Of a DNA stretch of 7,905 nucleotides, positions 7,646-7,905 are shown in pieces. The notes beneath the pieces are model-generated. The model had not been told where the DNA came from and did no database searches. It saw only the letters and a list, made by a program, of their open reading frames with translations. A program made the translations under genes and the position numbers. Origin of the DNA: Phenylobacterium sp. (GTDB lineage: Bacteria; Pseudomonadota; Alphaproteobacteria; Caulobacterales; Caulobacteraceae); assembly GCA_028291285.1 (NCBI GenBank), contig JAQGIJ010000292.1, positions 1 through 7,905 on the forward strand. Direction: 5' to 3'. How positions within the stretch are numbered: the first letter of the stretch is position 1; each line of letters begins with the position of its first letter.

Positions 7646-7905
7646 GTGGGAGACGTCGCCACCGAGATCCGCGTGCTGCAGGTTTTCCAGACCTTCGCCA
7701 GGCTCAAGCGCCCGTTGCGGCTTTCCGAACTGGCCGCCGAGATTGGCATGCCGGTGTCGAGTTGCTTCGCGCTGGTCAGGCGGCTGACCGCGGAAGGGCA
7801 TCTCTTCGAGCCGGTCGAGAAGCGCGCCTACTACCCGACCGGCAAGCTCCGCCAATGGACCGCGATCATCGCCGCGCACGACCCGATCGTGCGAAGGATC
7901 GAGCC
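7646..7905 (+). CDS. IclR-family transcriptional regulator, N-terminal part (3' truncated by window edge)
   Basis: The first 86 residues are present; the effector-binding domain lies outside the window. The start is tightly defined: an in-frame TGA (7643-7645) immediately precedes the GTG at 7646, and AGGGAGA (7634-7640) gives a 5-base spacing. Seen: EIRVLQVFQTFARLKRPLRLSELAAEIGMP, then SSCFALVRRLTAEGHLFEP and a wing ending in YYPTGKLRQW. This is the IclR winged helix-turn-helix pattern, where a helix scans for 'LtelA...glp.st..rll.tL...G.l' followed by 'Y.lG..l'. Known: IclR proteins bind short palindromes as dimers and control catabolic operons in response to a pathway metabolite, as repressors or activators. 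Co-transcription with the SMP-30 gene and the palindrome at 6632-6647 suggest that it controls this locus (inference). Confidence 0.9.
   Translation, partial: MGDVATEIRVLQVFQTFARLKRPLRLSELAAEIGMPVSSCFALVRRLTAEGHLFEPVEKRAYYPTGKLRQWTAIIAAHDPIVRRIE

Noticed and set aside
6697..7749. 350-codon minus-strand frame opposite the SMP-30 gene
   Set aside because: Shadow composition without motifs; the plus strand has the four propeller metal ligands and a good ribosome binding site.

Overview
The base composition is very GC-rich (about 70% by eye). The codon use, a proline-hinged OmpA-type porin, a short PutA, stand-alone receivers and two GGAAC-N17-(C/T)GTT promoter-like sites all suggest an alphaproteobacterium. 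Caulobacterales (Caulobacter/Phenylobacterium-like) is my best guess. It is inferred from protein style only, since no rRNA or other taxonomic marker is present.

Layout. (1) 1-515: the 3' end of an OmpA-family outer membrane protein (+), with 26 consecutive prolines and a strong rho-independent terminator. (2) 516-3718: a leader with small inverted repeats, then putA (+), a bifunctional proline dehydrogenase / P5C dehydrogenase of the short architecture without a DNA-binding domain. (3) 3666-4596: three minus-strand genes reading toward putA. In transcription order they are a helix-hairpin-helix (HhH) protein, a single-domain response regulator joined to it by a 4-base overlap, and a small hypothetical protein whose 3' end runs 53 bases into the putA 3' end. 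(4) 4597-4890: a gene-free divergent intergenic region. It carries one EcfG (general-stress sigma factor)-like promoter pointing each way. (5) 4891-5259: a second stand-alone receiver (+), related to the first. (6) 5293-7905: a probable catabolic locus. It holds a MaoC/FAS1-like double-hotdog dehydratase (-), a divergent control region with a near-palindrome, an SMP-30/gluconolactonase-family hydrolase (+), and 22 bases later the start of an IclR-family regulator (+) cut by the window edge.

How the genes may work together. PutA would oxidise proline to glutamate, and nothing nearby looks like its regulator. The two receivers and the HhH protein look like one divergently transcribed, stress-controlled signalling module with no kinase and no classical output domain; this is the most interesting part of the window. 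The MaoC, SMP-30 and IclR genes look like part of a degradation pathway for an unidentified substrate, with the IclR protein the likely local controller.
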